From Cytophagales bacterium (GTDB lineage Bacteria; Bacteroidota; Bacteroidia; Cytophagales; Spirosomataceae): a DNA stretch of 33,262 nt. A program made the position numbers and the translations under genes. Each line of letters starts with the position of its first letter. The first letter of the stretch is position 1. Under the pieces are notes generated by a model, which was not told the DNA's origin, ran no database searches, and saw only the letters and a list, made by a program, of their open reading frames with translations. This document shows positions 31,819-33,262 of the stretch, in pieces. The stretch covers positions 1 to 33,262 of the forward strand of contig JAAFJL010000043.1 in assembly GCA_013298865.1 (NCBI GenBank). Reading direction: 5' to 3'.

Positions 31819-33228
31819 ATGCAAAAAAAGCTCTTATTATATGCCTTTCTACTTATGTTTTTTTCTGGGCATATCACTTTTTCGCAAATTTTATCCGTTA
31901 AATTATTAAAAGATATTTTATCTGGGCAAGCAGGGAGTGATCCTTGGTCTGCCTTGAAGTTAAATGAAAATACAATTGTATTTTTTGCAAAGGATAACAC
32001 TCACGGAGTAGAACTCTGGAAAACAGATGGGACTTCACAAGGAACTCAATTAGTCAAGGATGTTAAACCTGGTTCAGGTGATATGATCCTATCAGACCCT
32101 ACATCGAGTTTTGGAGAAAAGCCTCTGGTTCATAATGGTATTTTATATTTTAAAGAAAATAATGGCACTGGGAGTAATCATATCTGGCGTAGTGATGGTA
32201 CGGCAGAAGGAACTTATGTATTAGTATCTTCAACAATATTTGGTGCATACCCAATATTTACCGTGTTTAATAATCAAGTGTATTTTTGGGTAACTAATGC
32301 AAATAGTAATGAAGTACTTTATAAAACGAGTGGTACTGTTGCAACAACTGAAATTGTCAGGGTTTTTCCGTGTGGAGGTCCAACTGGAATGCAAAACTAT
32401 GACCCAATCATGTTTGTCCATAACAACTTTTTATACTTTATGGCAAATGATGAGCTATCTTCTTGTTCTCCTTATGGATATTACGGAAACTCTACTTTTT
32501 GGAAAACTGACGGAACCAACGTTGGAACAGTAAAAGCATTTGGAAGTTTTCCGAATAGTCAGAATGTTATGCAAATGGGAGTGGTAAATAATCAGCTTTT
32601 CTTCACTGTAAGAAATAACGGTTTATGGAAAAGTGATTTTACAAATGCTGGAACAATAAGAATTAAATCAAAAGACAATGTGCTTAAACTTGCTTATAAC
32701 AATAGTGCAAAAGAGATAATAGAAGCAAACAATCTTGCTTATTTTTTAGATTCTGATGGGTTAATTTGGAGAAGTGATGGTACTTTAAACGGCACATATA
32801 GTCTTGGTTATGAAATCAATCTTTATAGTGGACTATTCATAAAACTAAATGGTCAGTTATATTTTAATTCAAGAATCAATAATGAAGAAAGGCAACTAAT
32901 GACTACCGACGGAACTGTGCAAGGAACTGTAAAAATTACGAACTTGCCATACTCTGTATTAAGACCTTGTGTTATAGGGAACAGCATTTACTTCTCAGAA
33001 GGAGGAAGCGAGCCATCTATTTGGAAATCAGATGGAACTACTCAGAACACTGTAAAGCTCCAAAATACTTATCAGAACAATAATTTTTTAGTTATTTATG
33101 AAGTAAATCAAGCCAGAAATAGCTCATTTTTGAAGATAAATAATCTAAGTTGTAACGTTTATAAAATTGTAAAAGCGAGTACAAAGAGTAATATTTTTAA
33201 TAGAAAACCCTCGGTAGAAGTGGCATGA
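31819..33228 (+). CDS. ELWxxDGT-repeat secreted protein
   Basis: A 469-residue protein with a signal peptide (MQKKLLLYAFLLMFFSGHIT, then FSQ). About eight repeats of the hyalin-like ELWxxDGT type are visible: ELWKTDGTSQGT, IWRSDGTAEGT, LYKTSGTVATT, FWKTDGTNVGT, LWKSDFTNAGT, IWRSDGTLNGT, MTTDGTVQGT and IWKSDGTTQNT, spaced about 45-60 residues, consistent with a beta-propeller-like fold. The last about 45 residues (VNQARNSSFLKINNLSCNVY onward) do not resemble a type IX secretion sorting domain, which often ends such proteins. It may end early or be anchored otherwise. Confidence 0.85.
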   Translation: MQKKLLLYAFLLMFFSGHITFSQILSVKLLKDILSGQAGSDPWSALKLNENTIVFFAKDNTHGVELWKTDGTSQGTQLVKDVKPGSGDMILSDPTSSFGEKPLVHNGILYFKENNGTGSNHIWRSDGTAEGTYVLVSSTIFGAYPIFTVFNNQVYFWVTNANSNEVLYKTSGTVATTEIVRVFPCGGPTGMQNYDPIMFVHNNFLYFMANDELSSCSPYGYYGNSTFWKTDGTNVGTVKAFGSFPNSQNVMQMGVVNNQLFFTVRNNGLWKSDFTNAGTIRIKSKDNVLKLAYNNSAKEIIEANNLAYFLDSDGLIWRSDGTLNGTYSLGYEINLYSGLFIKLNGQLYFNSRINNEERQLMTTDGTVQGTVKITNLPYSVLRPCVIGNSIYFSEGGSEPSIWKSDGTTQNTVKLQNTYQNNNFLVIYEVNQARNSSFLKINNLSCNVYKIVKASTKSNIFNRKPSVEVA

Positions 33229-33262
33229 ATATGTCTTGGTAATAAATCGGTTATCATTGAGA

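Overview
The window comes from a low-GC Bacteroidota chromosome, most likely order Cytophagales. The support is a DUF2480 protein, an ELWxxDGT-repeat secreted protein, a DUF3857/TPR/transglutaminase-like protein, start codons preceded by A-rich tracts instead of Shine-Dalgarno sequences, and several promoters of the Bacteroidota form TTG-N19/20-TAnnTTTG. The genus cannot be told from the sequence alone.

Layout. 1-5810 is mostly minus strand: a truncated plus-strand gene end, a DUF2480 gene, a two-gene GNAT acetyltransferase / 52-residue protein pair that looks like a toxin-antitoxin module, tsaB, a carboxy-terminal processing protease (S41), a three-gene accessory insert (unknown 176-residue protein, HNH endonuclease, 76-residue partner), rnpA and rpmH. 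6078-6404 holds a 162-bp nested palindrome (a second copy lies at 27740-27900), followed by a plus-strand M61 peptidase.

8332-24674 is the fused S10-spc-alpha ribosomal protein cluster: rplC-rplD-rplW-rplB-rpsS-rplV-rpsC-rplP-rpmC-rpsQ-rplN-rplX-rplE-rpsN-rpsH-rplF-rplR-rpsE-rpmD-rplO-secY-map-infA-rpmJ-rpsM-rpsK-rpsD-rpoA-rplQ. It starts at rplC, without rpsJ, behind a 481-nt structured leader. Many spacers inside it are 40-160 nt and carry small hairpins; two contain T-tailed terminator-like hairpins (before rpsD and before rplQ) and two contain good promoters (before rpsH and rpoA). The genes make the ribosome's large and small subunit proteins, RNA polymerase alpha, the SecY channel, methionine aminopeptidase and IF-1, so translation, transcription and membrane insertion are co-expressed.

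24675-33262: a bidirectional terminator, xylA (minus), a 425-nt AT-rich divergent promoter region, a class I aminotransferase, palindrome copy B plus a terminator, a 1256-residue exported TPR/DUF3857/transglutaminase-like protein, and an ELWxxDGT-repeat protein at the edge.

Most interesting candidates: (1) the two-copy nested palindrome with compensatory changes; (2) an identical 9-nt loop on a covarying stem just upstream of rplE and rplR, which encode the two 5S-rRNA-binding proteins L5 and L18; (3) a palindrome read in frame inside rnpA; (4) the GNAT/52-residue and HNH/76-residue gene pairs. No rRNA, tRNA, CRISPR array or transposase was recognised.
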